A stretch of DNA of 64,000 nucleotides from Dendrocalamus latiflorus (lineage: Eukaryota > Streptophyta > Magnoliopsida > Poales > Poaceae). The number at the start of each line of letters is the position of its first letter. Position 1 is the first letter of the stretch. This document shows, one piece after another, positions 33,478 through 44,280 of this stretch. A program made the translations under genes and the position numbers. The stretch is taken from positions 42,183,166 through 42,247,165 of the forward strand of contig CM029609.1 of assembly GCA_017311315.1 (NCBI GenBank), read 5' to 3'. The notes under the pieces were generated by a model that worked only from the letters and a program-made list of their open reading frames with translations, searched no databases and was not told where the DNA came from.

Positions 33478-33790
33478 TGTCAGCCACGCCGGTGTACACC
33501 TCACGCGAGAACGCTGGGACGAACGCACATAAACACTGGAACACAAGGGACGAAAGAAGAACATGCAAGACACAAAATATTTTGTTGCTGCCAATTTTCG
33601 CAATATTTTCTAGTGTTTTATCTTCTTTTATTCTGAACAAGAGACACTACAAACGTACAAAACAATGATGCAGCTATTAATGCTTCCGTTACATGCATGC
33701 AACCACTAACTCTACACCCAAACATTTCTAGCCATGATGATGCCATTACATGCAAATAAAAATAAATTAAGTCAAGATTATAACTAATAA
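33478..33790 (-). repeat. 3' LTR of gag-only copia element
   Basis: Aligns with 35218-35541 from TGTCAGCCAC onward, for example through ACACAAAATATTTTRTTGCT and TTTCTAGTGTTTT. The outer end toward the polypurine tract is slightly uncertain (33788-33796). Confidence 0.85.
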
Positions 33791-33801
33791 TTTCCCTCCT
33801 A
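33791..33801 (-). other. Polypurine tract of gag-only element
   Basis: On the minus strand it reads AGGAGGGAAA directly next to the 3' LTR, which is the normal priming site for second-strand synthesis. Confidence 0.65.
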
Positions 33802-34278
33802 ATCTTGACATACCGACTCACCGTTGCGGATCGCCCACAACCTCTTGCCACGCGTAGAAAACTAACTCACGCCATGCATTATATCTCCACTAGATGGATG
33901 CATACAGCTACTTTGAAAGAGGGCCAACTCATCTCACGTGCATACCTTCTCAACTAACTCGAACACATCTAGAGCTAGTCTCACACTCGGCAACGTGTAC
34001 ATGCTCACGTCCTCACAGCTACATGCACTAACCACTAACACATGATTGATCCAATAACACATGCATGTGCACACAACTGTCGGCTTCACTTGACTACCGA
34101 TCCGCTCACTTTGCTGCTGATCCGTCCACTATGCCATGACGCCACACATGTAACTCTCTTGGACTTAGCCCACTACTATGACTCTATACTGCAGCAAAAC
34201 CATGCAACATAAATAAATATGATGAACATATAGACAACAAGATTAGCTCCAACTGAGCTTCAGAGTAGTGCTAGTTTG
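33802..34278 (-). other. Non-coding part between gag and polypurine tract
   Basis: No pol domain is seen in any frame. The sequence is AT-rich with CA-rich patches. In a standard copia element about 3.5 kb of pol would lie here, so pol was lost before the element spread, or the element arose without it. Confidence 0.6.
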
Positions 34279-35193
34279 TCATCCACGTCCACCACAATGA
34301 AAAAAAGCCTTATCCTTCACCACCTTCTTCGGTTCAGGACATTCCCAAGAATAGTGCCCATAGTTCTGGCAATTGTAGCACCGAACTTTCACTTTTTCAT
34401 AGGTGTTCTTCTTGTAGGAGCCGGAGCCGCCTTCTTTGGTCTTGGCCCTGGACTCCCATTGAGCGTGAGTGAGCAGCAGGTGCTCACCTTCCTCCTCACT
34501 AACCATGTGGCGCTCCTCGAACGCCTTTAGCCGCCTGAACATTTCTTCGATCGACAACACATCCAAGTCCTCGAGGTTCTCGAGAGTGCAAACGATCGGT
34601 AGAAACTTCGGTGTTAAAACCCAAAGCACCTTATCCACCACACAAGAGTCTTCAACCCTCTCTCCTAGTGTTCGCATCTTGCTGAGAGCGAGGGTGACTG
34701 TCATGGCAAATGCATCAATTGACTCACCTTCGCGCATATGAAGGTTGTCAAATTCTTTCTTGGCAGTTTGAAGCTTAGCTCTCGTCACACGCTCAACTCC
34801 AATGTATATGGACTTGAGAGTCGCCCATGCCTCCTTCGTTGCCCTCTTGCCGTTGAGAGCAAGAAGGGTCTCCTCGCTCACATCATGGTAGATGGCCGCA
34901 TGTGCCTTCTTGTTTTGGCGCCTCTCGATGCCGTCTTCTTCAGCGGCATCCCACATTCCTTGTGCCTCCATGTACACTTGCATCTTCATTGACCATGCAG
35001 CATAGTTGCTACTAGTGAACAACGGGTACTGGAGCGTGACGCTCTCCTCCTTCACGTCTCGCGCCAACGGCCTACCGTGAGCCACTTGCTCGCTGTCGCT
35101 AGCCATATGCATGTTGCCGCTGGCCACCTCCTCTAGGCCACCGGCGACACGCCTGGATGTCAATGGAGACAACGACCTCACCATCCTTGCCAT
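34279..35193 (-). CDS. Copia Gag, intact, with CCHC knuckle
   Basis: The frame gives 304 residues from the ATG at 35191-35193 (MARMVRSLSP), only 10 bases beyond the primer binding site; the same frame stays open upstream through the LTR, so the start is a choice. The copia Gag domain is clear: TSSNYAAWSMKMQVYMEAQG, then an AWATLKSIYIG segment, LHMREGESIDAF and LTPKFLPIVCTLE. Near the C-terminus lies one zinc knuckle, CYNCQNYGHYSWEC (CX2CX4HX4C). Gag forms the particle that packages element RNA. Nothing follows it but a stop, so there is no Gag-Pol fusion. Confidence 0.9.
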   Translation of the reverse strand: MARMVRSLSPLTSRRVAGGLEEVASGNMHMASDSEQVAHGRPLARDVKEESVTLQYPLFTSSNYAAWSMKMQVYMEAQGMWDAAEEDGIERRQNKKAHAAIYHDVSEETLLALNGKRATKEAWATLKSIYIGVERVTRAKLQTAKKEFDNLHMREGESIDAFAMTVTLALSKMRTLGERVEDSCVVDKVLWVLTPKFLPIVCTLENLEDLDVLSIEEMFRRLKAFEERHMVSEEEGEHLLLTHAQWESRAKTKEGGSGSYKKNTYEKVKVRCYNCQNYGHYSWECPEPKKVVKDKAFFHCGGRG

Positions 35194-35202
35194 CACAACA
35201 CC

Positions 35203-35215
35203 GGCTCTGATACCA
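35203..35215 (-). other. Primer binding site of gag-only element
   Basis: The minus strand reads TGGTATCAGAGCC, complementary to initiator methionine tRNA, two bases from the LTR end. Confidence 0.92.
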
Positions 35216-35217
35216 AA

Positions 35218-35541
35218 TGTCAGCCACACCAATGTACAACTCACGCAAGAACGCCTAGACGCACACACACGAACACTAGAACACTGAGAAAGGAAGAAGA
35301 ACACACAAGACACAAAATATTTTATTGCTGCCAATCTTCTCAACATTTTCTAGTGTTTTCTCTCCTTTAATTCTGAACAAGAGACACTACAAATATACAA
35401 AACAATTACGCAGCAACTAATGCTTTCGTTACATGCATGCAGCCACTAACTACACTACTAACTCCACGCCCAAACGCTTCTAGCCATGATGATACCATTA
35501 CATGCAGATAAAAACAAATTAAGTCGAGATTATAGATAACA
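35218..35541 (-). repeat. 5' LTR of gag-only copia element
   Basis: Starts TGTCAGCCAC and ends GATAACA on the + strand, followed by the target duplication AAGAT. Pairs with 33478-33790. Confidence 0.85.
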
Positions 35542-35546
35542 AAGAT
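35542..35546. repeat. Target site duplication of gag-only element, right
   Basis: AAGAT, identical to 33473-33477. Confidence 0.75.
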
Positions 35547-35715
35547 ATGTCTTGATTGATTGATTGGGTTAGTAGATGAATAGGATTTAAGCTTTCAACC
35601 CTTGTGTAGTTGTATTCACTCGACAATGAAACTTCCCACAGAAAGATCAGGTTGGATCTATGCATGATGGTGATATCCATGGTTCCTTTTGTTCATGAGG
35701 GATGTTACATACTTA

Positions 35716-35920
35716 GGCCATGTTCAAAAGTATTGTGGCTTTTGGCTGATTGCAAGATAGATTAAGAGAGTAAGGGACACTCATGTTGAAAAGCTACTCC
35801 GTTCAAAGCGGCTCCTATAATAACTCCTACGAGCAGCTTATAGAAACCAACTTAAGAAGCCACCATGTTCAAATTTTGGCTTCTAAAAGTGAAAAGCCAG
35901 AAGTTGTTTTAAACATGGCC
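35716..35920. mobile_element. hAT-like MITE (~205 bp)
   Basis: The left end GGCCATGTTCAAAAG and the reverse complement of the right end GGCCATGTTTAAAAC are inverted repeats. The interior carries GGCTTTTGGCT and CTTCTAAAAGTG motifs. Flanks (TTA and TTT) match poorly. Confidence 0.65.
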
Positions 35921-35990
35921 TTTCACCGCAAATTACATGCTTGTTGTTTGAAACATGGCCTTTCACCACAAATTACATGCTTATACTACA
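35911..35990. repeat. 40-bp tandem duplication including the MITE end
   Basis: AAACATGGCCTTTCACC begins at 35911 and again at 35951, with one noticed difference within the unit (CGC versus CAC). The unit contains the last 10 bp of the MITE, so the duplication occurred after it inserted. Confidence 0.85.
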
Positions 35991-37104
35991 TTTTTTCTCT
36001 CTTTGTCTAAAAGCTATCGTTCAGGATACACATGGGGTTTGTACTAAAATTCTTGCTCTATCATATCTTTGTTGTCAGTATCCCATTAACGGCGCAACAT
36101 CCCCATGCGCCAACAAAGTAGAGCCGACAAAGCCCAATTTGTGACAAATGAAGCGGGCAATCGTTCGCTGAAGCCATTTTCAGCACCATCAATTCGAAGC
36201 CTTCAAGCGCAGGCAACCTGTGACAACTCGATCGTGCAACAAGCTAGGGCATCAGTGGTAGATCTAGAATAAAAATAACACAGGGGCCTCATGCTCCATG
36301 TATGTACTTATCAACGCATCCATTAATAATGTAGTAGATAGTAATGTATTCAAAATTTTGTAACATCAAGTAACTTCATGACAAAGTTCAATGATAAATA
36401 ACTATTTGTCCGACAACATATCAAAATAAAAAACCTACTATTAGTGAATGATCTATGATAAATCCTAGAACAAAAGATGATTAGCTATTGAAACACACTG
36501 AATTAGATATTGAAACACATTAAAAAAATTTCTTAATTAAATTATTGCAAAAATTAAAATAGGGCATTCTAATATTAAAGCCCTGACCTATAAATATTTT
36601 AAAGATCATAGAATTGAAATCCTAAAATCTAAATAATAAAATTTAGTACCTATTTTAGTTAGCTGATCGTTATTTCATTAGCTATGAAGATCATTGAACT
36701 TTGAAGCAACTAGCTAGTCAGCTAGGACGAGACGACAAGTGGTCAGTGGACGACATCACATATTACCGTGACTGTTGGCCATACTGCATACGTTGATACA
36801 TACACCAAGATTTACTCCATTTGTATGTGTGCGTAGTGAGATTAACATAGTAAGAAATCTAACCATACCATCCGAATCCAACGCACGCAGGTGTAGGTGC
36901 GAAGTGGCCGGTGTGCCCATAGACGATGGCAGTTTCGGCGCTGGGCTCGTCGCTGCTGTAGACGAAAGGACCAACTTACCAAACGTTGTGTGCGTGGAGT
37001 GGGGAATAGTGGAAGGTACATAAGGCATCATCTGGACCTGGCATTGCCTACTTAGTTGGCTTGGGACCAGTGCTGGCTTGGATGCTTGGGCTTTGGACTG
37101 ACTA
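35991..37104. other. AT-rich stretch without a recognisable gene
   Basis: No exon, RNA gene or element was supported. Open frames at 36756-37115 are short and lack family features. Confidence 0.3.
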
Positions 37105-38008
37105 GGACTGTGCATTCAGTTAATTCGGTAAAATCGGTTCGGTATATACGGTATTGTTAGTTCGGTAGTATACGGTATTTTTGAAAGTACGGTTCGGTAT
37201 CGGTAAATCCCAATTTATTTCGGTTCGGTATCGGTAAATACCATATTTACCAAAGTTAACGCAAATTGCAAACGATATAGTGACTAGCGAGATGAGTAGG
37301 CGACAATATATATACTACGAGCCATCACAACGCCGGCTACTGCGAGTGCTTTCACATACATTGCACGTCTGCATCGGAGACCACGCCAAAATGGCAACTT
37401 GGTGCGCACTTCCCAAAGTTATATAGCTCTGCTAGATGTGTGCAAGGTTATCTGATGGTCATTTCAAATTTTGTTAAACGAGAACTGTACACTTGCATGT
37501 TCATATTCCTTCCACTGAACACTTGTTTTTGGTTAGTTTGATGTGTTCAACAGCAACAAGGTTGGAAATTATTCGTGGATTTTTTTTACAATAGCCTGTG
37601 ACCTCACGTAGTTGTGTACAGCTCCACATTAGCGGCACTAACACTCGAGACAAAAGGCCGTGTACTTTACAGTGAGTCATCCCAAATTCCCGGCAATTCC
37701 GAGCACCCCACTAGCGATCGAGCCGGAAAGACCACGCGACGAGCCACGCTTGATTATGTTGGTAGGTATCGGCTATGGCATGGGCTGATGGCCGACATAA
37801 ATCAGCCCATGGCTCTCCCGGTTTCAGCCCACGAGAACTCGGGACGTTCGGTTTTTCCGGTTTTTGATTGGTTTTTCCCGGAAAAACCGAACACCAAAAA
37901 AACCTAAAATATAAAAAACCGAACCGAATACCGAAAACTAGTCAAACCGAGTTGACCGGTTCGGTTTTTGGTCCGGTTTTTTCGGTTCGGTTGAGATATG
38001 CACAGCCC
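37105..38008. mobile_element. TIR transposon, non-autonomous (~904 bp)
   Basis: The left end GGACTGTGCATT and the reverse complement of the right end GGGCTGTGCATA are inverted repeats. Both sub-terminal regions are packed with CGGTTCGGT/ACCGAACCG motifs over about 120 bp and can pair with each other. TA flanks each end. The terminal GGGCTGTGCA plus CGGTTCGG array is common among grass hAT-like non-autonomous elements. No transposase is encoded. Confidence 0.6.
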
Positions 38009-38925
38009 TAGGACTGACATTGGCTTGGGGCTAGATCGGCTAGTAGACCATGGTCAATCGGTTCAAGTAGCACCTGTTATTTTATTCTCTTTTCACTATC
38101 GATTGATATTTTGTGTCGTGCCAACTTCAACTTACACATTTTTAGTGTCTTGCTTTGTCAACGTCTTGCATGTTTTTTTTATTTTCTCCCCCTATTTGTC
38201 GACGTGTTTAAGCCTTCCTTCTTTAAGATAAATATAGTTCTTGACATATAGGGGCAGTAATTTTTAGTATGTGGAGGTACACATTGTGTAAGCTTATACT
38301 CTAGGTAAAAAAAAAATTAAAATTGGCACTGGGCCTATGCTCCTTCATTTGAGAATGTGCATCTACCCCTGTAGGGCATTGATGCTAACCTCTTCATGTG
38401 GTTGTTCATGGAACAGACCAAAGTACAGCCCATGTTAGATGAACCGAGGCTATAGTGCAAAAGTTATGCACTCTATATACACTTTTCTCATCTCAAACTA
38501 ATTTTATACTAACATATACTAGTAAAATTATAATATTGTGATAGTATTTTTGTTCGATGGGTTTTTGTGCAAAGATGCTAATCCAAAGCAAATACAGAGA
38601 TATATGTGTGAGAAGAAAAACTCTGCTATTGGTACGTTCTGCATTCCAGTTCAACTGGTCGTTGCATCACGCCTCATACAACCAAACGTTCTCAGCAATC
38701 ATGAAGCATATGCACCAAGATGGAAAGAAAATATTTACCTGCACTGTGTATATCATATCCTCATCCAAATAGAAACAACTCACATCGTATCTCTCAAATA
38801 GCAAGCAAAGATTTAGAAGATAACATTCGGTAAGCAATCATGCATTTTGATCCCAAGATATCTCACGGATCTTTCATTCGTGAAATAGTGCTCAAATTTC
38901 AGTGCATCCCCTAAGTTCGTTAGAG
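38009..38925. other. Non-coding stretch, nothing recognised
   Basis: AT-rich with T-runs; no gene or repeat family supported. Confidence 0.3.
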
Positions 38926-38962
38926 TTCGACCACTTACTAGTCTTTGACCACTCACTAGTTT

Positions 38963-39130
38963 TCGACCATGTTGTGTCGACCACATTACGTCGAATACGT
39001 TGTTTCGACCACGTTGTGTCGATTAAGTTGTTTCGACTATGTTGCATCGACCATGTTGTTACGATCACATTATTTCGGCCATGTTGTTACGACCACATTG
39101 TGTTGACCACATTGTTTCGACCATGTTGTT
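38963..39130. repeat. 14-bp minisatellite, 12 copies
   Basis: Twelve consecutive 14-bp units around the consensus TCGACCATGTTGTT. Two related 18-bp units lie just before (about 38926-38962). In one frame the array reads as a 14-residue repeat (FDHVVSTTLRRIRC and variants), because three units make 42 bp. There are no spacers, so it is not a CRISPR array. Confidence 0.92.
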
Positions 39131-39719
39131 TCATCCAAGATGTTCTCTTCAACCACCCAGGTCTTCGAACCGGTTAGATTGCAACCATAACATCAATTTG
39201 ACTGCCACAACAGTGCATGGTGTTGCTTCTAGATCCGTGCTCACCATGCATCATCAAACCACAAGGGGCCCGTTCCCATAGATTTTTTTCCTGGAATATG
39301 GGTTCATCTCCAACAAAATAAGAATATGTGCAAAATAAATCTGCTCTAGCCAGGCTGCAAAATAACATACCATCGATAGTTCTGCAAGCTAGTTGATGCG
39401 TACGTGGCACCGCGCGTGGCCAAGCGCATGACCAACTAATTGCAGCTTATGTACCAAGATGGAAAAAAAGATTTATTCTGAGAAGGATGATTGCACCATA
39501 TCTCTATCTAATGGAAGTAATTCTCAACAAATCTTTTTTAGATATGGAAATCAGAGGTCTAGAAGGCAAGAATCGGTAATCGAATCAGGAACTTGATCCC
39601 AAAAATCAGGGGATGATTGGCATTGTGTGGGAGCCGCGTACGTTACCTGCGGCCCTTATTCGTGCCTATAAAAGGAGACACACACAAAGGAGATGAGGAG
39701 GATAGACACCCATTAGCAT
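39131..39719. other. Non-coding stretch before gypsy remnant
   Basis: No gene. A TATA-like CCTATAAAAGGAG at 39665-39677 sits shortly before the gypsy pol remnant; it may be chance or part of a recombined LTR. Confidence 0.3.
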
Positions 39720-39789
39720 ACATATCCTACCCATCAAGCAGTCACCATGCCACTTATGGCCTGAATTTTAAGATCAAGTCATTGCCGAG

Positions 39790-40674
39790 GTGTACAAGCT
39801 TATCACTGCAGGCTTCATCAAGGAAGTACAATACCCCGATGGCTCGTCGATATTATCCCAGTCAAAAAGAAAAATGGGCAAGTGTGTGCGCATCGATTTT
39901 CATGATCTAAACCACGAGTGTCTGAGAGATGACTTCCCTATACCCATTACTGAAATTGTTATTGACTCAACTACAGGCCATGGCACCTTGTCCTTCATGA
40001 ATGGGTTATTAGGTTATAATCAAATAAAGATGGATATAGGAGATGCAATCGACATTGCATTTAGAACACCGAAAGACAATTTCTACTACATAGTGATGCT
40101 ATTTGGTCTAAAGAATGCTGGCGCTACTTATCAACGTGCCATGGTGTATATTCTTGATGATCTTATACATCACTCAGTAGAGTGTTATGTCGATTATCTG
40201 GTGGTGAAGACTAAAGACCATAAGCATCATCAAGAGGATCTTTGAGTGGTCTTCGAATGATTATGCCATCGCCAGCTCAAGATGAAGCTACTTAAGTGTG
40301 CCTTTGCTGTTCAATTAGGTATCTTCCTTGGCTTTGTGGTTCGACATCGTGGCATCGAGATCCATCCAAAGAATATCAAGGCAGTCCTAGAAATGCCTCC
40401 TCCAGAGAATTTAACAAAATTGAAGTCATTGCAAGAAAAATTGGCATACATACGATGCTTCATATCTAATCTCTCGGGACGTATACAACCATTCATGAAA
40501 CTCATGAAGAAAGGTGTACCGTTTGCATGGGATGAGAAATGTCAAAAGCGACTTGATAGCATCAAGAGGTACCTACTTAATTCCCCTGTATTGGCTGCTC
40601 CTGTAAAAGGGCGCCCTCTCATCCTCTACGTTGCACCAACCGAGGCGGAGAGTTGGTGCAGGGTTGGTGTTTAA
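39790..40674 (+). pseudogene. Gypsy reverse transcriptase remnant
   Basis: Frame 1 (39790-40245) starts in the RT fingers (KLITAGFIKEVQYPDG, then CVRIDFHDLNHECLRDDFP) and reaches the active-site strand, where the family's YIDD motif reads CYVDYLVV, so the second catalytic Asp is Tyr. A TGA at 40243-40245 ends it. The thumb and connection continue at 40282-40674 (KCAFAVQLGIFLGFVVRHRG, then FAWDEKCQ). It cannot be active. Confidence 0.85.
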
Positions 40675-41343
40675 AACTCCCCAATGAGGGATGATACATC
40701 ATTCGTTCTCACTTCTTAAAGAGGAATGCTCTAACAATGAAGCAGAGTATGAGGCACTCATCTTTGGTCTTTTATTAGCACTCTCCATGGAGTAGGAATG
40801 CACCGGCGGATGATTTGGCCAAGCTTGCAGAGCACTTGTCCTCCTGAAAGGTGAATCTGCACTGGTAACTATTAAAGAAAGGTGGCTCCTTCCTGTTGTC
40901 CTTAGACTTATTCCAGTTGAGTACGAGGTCAACATTATTATGACCATTGTCACTAGTGAAGATGACTGGTGCAAGCCATTTCTTGACTACTTCAAACATG
41001 GGAGCCTGCCTAATGATTTAGTAAAAAGGCATCGACTTTAATGTCACCTCCCTTCTTATATCTACAAGGTTGGCATCCTCCACAAATGATCTGATAGACA
41101 AGAGATCCTTCTTTGATGCATTGATCGTAGTGAAGCTGATCAAGTATTGCGGGAAGTACGTCATGGAGTATGTGATGGGAACCAAAGTGGGCTAAAGATG
41201 TATCATAGCATTCACCTCGTAGGATACTATTAGCCCAGTATCATGGCTGATTGCTTCAAGGTGGCCAAATCATGCCATGGCTGCTAGATCCACGGTGATT
41301 TTAAGCATATATCGCCTACCCCTCTTCACCCTACTACGCCCTC
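40675..41343 (+). pseudogene. Gypsy RNase H / integrase-linker remnant
   Basis: Short frames interrupted by stops carry an RNase H fragment (NNEAEYEALIFGLLLALSM near 40728-40790). The remainder is too decayed to place exactly. Confidence 0.55.
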
Positions 41344-41733
41344 TTGGCTATTCGATGCCTGGGGATAGACGTTATTGGGCTCATCGATCCGCCATCATCC
41401 AGTGGACGTCATTTCATACTAGCCGCGACTGATTACTTCTTCAAGTGGACAGAAACTGTATTACTACAAGAAGTAAAGAGTGATAATGTGATCAACTTCC
41501 TAGAAAGACACATTATATATCGCTTTGGAGGACAATGGTAAAGCCTTCACATTCTATAAGATGCAAAGATTCATAGCCATGTACAAAATCAAATGGAATT
41601 ACTCCACTGGCTACTACCCTCAAGACAATGGAATGGCTGAAACATTCAATAAAACTCTCAGCAAGATACTTAAGAAACTATCAATAGGCATCGAAGGGAT
41701 TGGCATGATCGTTTCTTTCAAGCTCTATGGGCA
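41344..41733 (+). pseudogene. Gypsy integrase core, first part
   Basis: The segment has the strand with the first catalytic Asp (LGIDVIGLIDP), AATDYFFKWTE with the family's second conserved block, and, one frame over, the DNGKAF block with the next catalytic Asp and GYYPQDNGMAE ending in the catalytic Glu. A frameshift near 41525 separates the halves. The frame is cut at 41733 within the ALWAYR motif by the DNA transposon. Confidence 0.8.
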
Positions 41734-43341
41734 CAGGCGGATCCACCTTAAGTCATGGGTATTCAATCGAATACCCAAAATTTTTAGCAAAAAGACTACT
41801 ATATACAAGGTATAATACATATATATACTAGTAGTTAGGCTAAATTCATTTTGTTCACACCCAGTTAGCCTAAATTGATGCTATATCCTTTTGGCCCATT
41901 TCCCCCTCCCATCGACACTGACCCAGACCCACTGTCATCCTGTTCATACCCAGTTGTGAGACCATGTCTCACTCAGTCTCTCCTCTCTTCATCTAGCGTC
42001 TAATCATCTCTCCATCTCGGCACTCGGCTAGTGCCTAGCGGCAGTGGGTGTTCGTGCCCCTAGTTCTGGTCTTCTGAAGATAGCGTAGGCGGCAAGGGGG
42101 CTAGAGGCTGCGTAGGTGGCAGGAGCGCTGGAGATCGGAGTGGCCACTAGCCAAGCAGGCACTGCCGCACTAGGGCCTGCAGCACTGGGGTAGGTTCGTC
42201 CTCTCCGACCCGGTGACCCCCATGCTGTAGAATCTAGATGCGTAGATGGTAGATTTGCTCTGCTTGTGTGCCTCTAGAGTTTGTAGTTTTGTACTTCCGA
42301 GCTAAGTGGATGATAGATCCGTGGATGACTGAATGGATGTGGATTTGGCATATGTTTTTTCTTTGTTTCACTTTCGGCGATTAGATTTTGTTTAGATGTG
42401 GTGGATTACTGTATTTGGCTCAGTTATCTTTAAATTAGTGGTTATGCCTTATGAATTGGAATCTATGTTCTCCACATCTTTAAATCTGAGTAGCCTATAT
42501 CTATATGCCAAGTGTTGTGGGGGTGGCCCAACCCCCCCCCCCCCCCCCCGCGACTGAGCCTTGCAACTGGCCTAATATGTAATAAGCCCAATAATGTAGA
42601 GGAATATACCAGTGTAAATATACCAATGTACCCTCATCCTTTGTAAGTGCTAAGGGGTAGAATGGGGATTTCCCATTCTACCCCACTCATGTATATAAAC
42701 CCCCAGAAGGGGCAGGAGGAGGGACATCCTCTCATTCTCACCAACTCTCCCACTGATCTAGCTCTCCTTCCTCCTCTACAAGTCCCCTTCTCTACTGTTT
42801 GTCCCGTAGCCACGACACCAAGTATTTCAGAGGTGTGAGCTACGGAGCTTTATGTCATACCTTTATCTAAGCACTTTGCTGTGAATCTATGAAATAAGAT
42901 CCTTAGCAGCAGACAAATTATTGCTTATGAATTATTGAAATACATATTCTCCACCTCTTACCTGTGATTCTATGAATAAATACCAAGTATTTCACAAGTG
43001 TGAACAAATAATTTCAAGTCGATTTTCACTATTCTAATGTGAATTCACTATCCTAATGTGAATAGTAAATATAGATAGTTTCAGAAGGGACAATAGGATC
43101 TAAGTGGAATTGCATATTAGTGGAACTAATTATAATCTTTTAATCGGTTCCAAGGCACAAAGAATCGCCGAGTTAATTTGTGATTTTTAATTATTTTTTA
43201 ATTTCTTTAAATTATTTGAGACGTTGTCTCTAGTATGAACATTTCTACTTTAATTTTCGTTATTGTAGACTTTTATGTTTTCTATTGGACAATATTTTGT
43301 AATTTCGAATACCCATTATGAAATTTCTGGATCCGCCCCTG
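41734..43341. mobile_element. Non-autonomous TIR transposon (1,608 bp), probably hAT-like
   Basis: The ends are inverted repeats: CAGGCGGATCC at the left and GGATCCGCCCCTG at the right, with GGGTATTC inside both ends. The host sequence TCTATGGGCA occurs at 41724-41733 and again at 43342-43351, so the target duplication is 8-10 bp; the true length depends on which bases belong to the element. The CAGGGGCGGATCC-type end and about 8 bp point to hAT, while 9 bp would fit Mutator. No transposase is seen. The gypsy integrase resumes exactly after the right copy. Confidence 0.85.
42532..42549. repeat. (C)18 homopolymer
   Basis: Eighteen consecutive C residues within the TIR transposon. The true length is hard to fix by sequencing. 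Confidence 0.85.
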
Positions 43342-43351
43342 TCTATGGGCA

Positions 43352-43810
43352 TACCGTGTCACTGTCCTTACCCCAATACAATGCACCCTATATTCTCTTA
43401 TTTATGGGAGTAAAGATGTTTTGCCATTTGAAATATAAGTCCCCTTACTACGAGTGGCTATCCGTGATGAACCTACCCAAGATGAGCAGATCCAGCTGTG
43501 ATTTTAGGAGCTCGATGCTCTAGAAGAGGAGCATCTCCATCCTGTTCAAAACTTGGAGATGTATCGTCAGAACATGGCGAGGACCTATGACAAGCTGGTT
43601 AGACCACGTGCCTTTAGAAAAGATGAAGCAGTGCTCGTGCTGCGGCGCCCAATTATGGTCACTCACAAGACCAAGGGGAAGTTTGAATCAAAATGGGAGG
43701 GTGTCATCGAGCAAGTTTATGATGGTGGCGCTTATCAACTGATTGATTACCAAGGAGTGAGGCCAATGCCTCTCGTTAATGGAAGATTTTTGAAAAAATA
43801 TTTTGCTTAA
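43352..43810 (+). pseudogene. Gypsy integrase C-terminal remnant
   Basis: Directly after the target duplication the frame resumes the conserved segment that follows the ALWAYR motif (TPIQCTLYSLIYG). A later 85-codon frame (43553-43810) has the C-terminal DNA-binding part, including MYRQNMARTYDKLVRPRAF, and ends NGRFLKKYFA, the usual Tat-type Pol end. Confidence 0.8.
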
Positions 43811-43886
43811 AGTGTTTGCCTTTTGTTTCTTTCTAAAAAATGAAGGAAAGGGTGACTTGTGCTTTCAATGCATTCCCCTAACCTTG

Positions 43887-43890
<4 letters not shown>

Positions 43891-43920
<30 letters not shown>
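43891..43920. repeat. (CT)15 microsatellite
   Basis: Fifteen uninterrupted CT dinucleotides downstream of the gypsy remnant. Confidence 0.95.
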
Positions 43921-43922
<2 letters not shown>

Positions 43923-44280
43923 AATGGACAACAATGTCCTATAAAAATGGTTTTCCCCACATTACATCATGCTGATGACCAAAGATTTGACTGCTTTAGG
44001 AATTGGAGCAGAATGTACCTTACACTCATTGCACGATACACACGCCAAGTAGTTATCACTGGGGCAGAGAAAAGCTCGCTCGAATTACTTTCGAGTAGCG
44101 AGGTTGACATGTCCCTTATTTTTCCAATGCGTCTTAGTCTTACGGAAATATCAAGCCCCAGGTAAGACTATAGGAGAAGAGCATGAAAGGGCTACCTAGC
44201 CAACACAAGTTTGGTTTAGTGTGCAATCACTTGCCACATGTGAGGTGTATCAACAAGTGACAAAAAACTAGCCTGTGAGG

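Larger units (their letters stand above)
33478..35541 (-). mobile_element. Complete gag-only Ty1/copia retrotransposon (2,064 bp)
   Basis: Read on the minus strand the element has a 5' LTR, primer binding site, one open gag gene, polypurine tract and 3' LTR, bounded by the 5-bp duplication AAGAT. No protease, integrase or reverse transcriptase is present, and the space between gag and the polypurine tract is under 0.5 kb. The element must therefore be mobilised by enzymes of another copia element. The LTRs are recognisably the same but differ at many positions, so the insertion is not very recent. Confidence 0.85.
39720..43810 (+). mobile_element. Decayed Ty3/gypsy (Tat-like) pol remnant, split by a DNA transposon
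   Basis: RT, RNase H and integrase pieces follow in gypsy order on + and are interrupted at 41734-43341 by a TIR transposon. Wording of the conserved blocks (for example IEIHPKNIKAVLEMPPPENL and NNEAEYEALIFGL) fits the Tat lineage of grasses. Frameshifts and stops occur throughout, and no gag or LTR pair is visible, so this is a relic. Confidence 0.82.

Noticed and set aside
38963..39130. CRISPR-like array
   Set aside because: Units are contiguous 14-mers with no unique spacers, and the DNA is plant nuclear.
39665..39677. Promoter (CCTATAAAAGGAG) for the gypsy pol remnant
   Set aside because: A gypsy promoter belongs in the LTR, not directly before RT; with no LTR features here it is probably coincidental.
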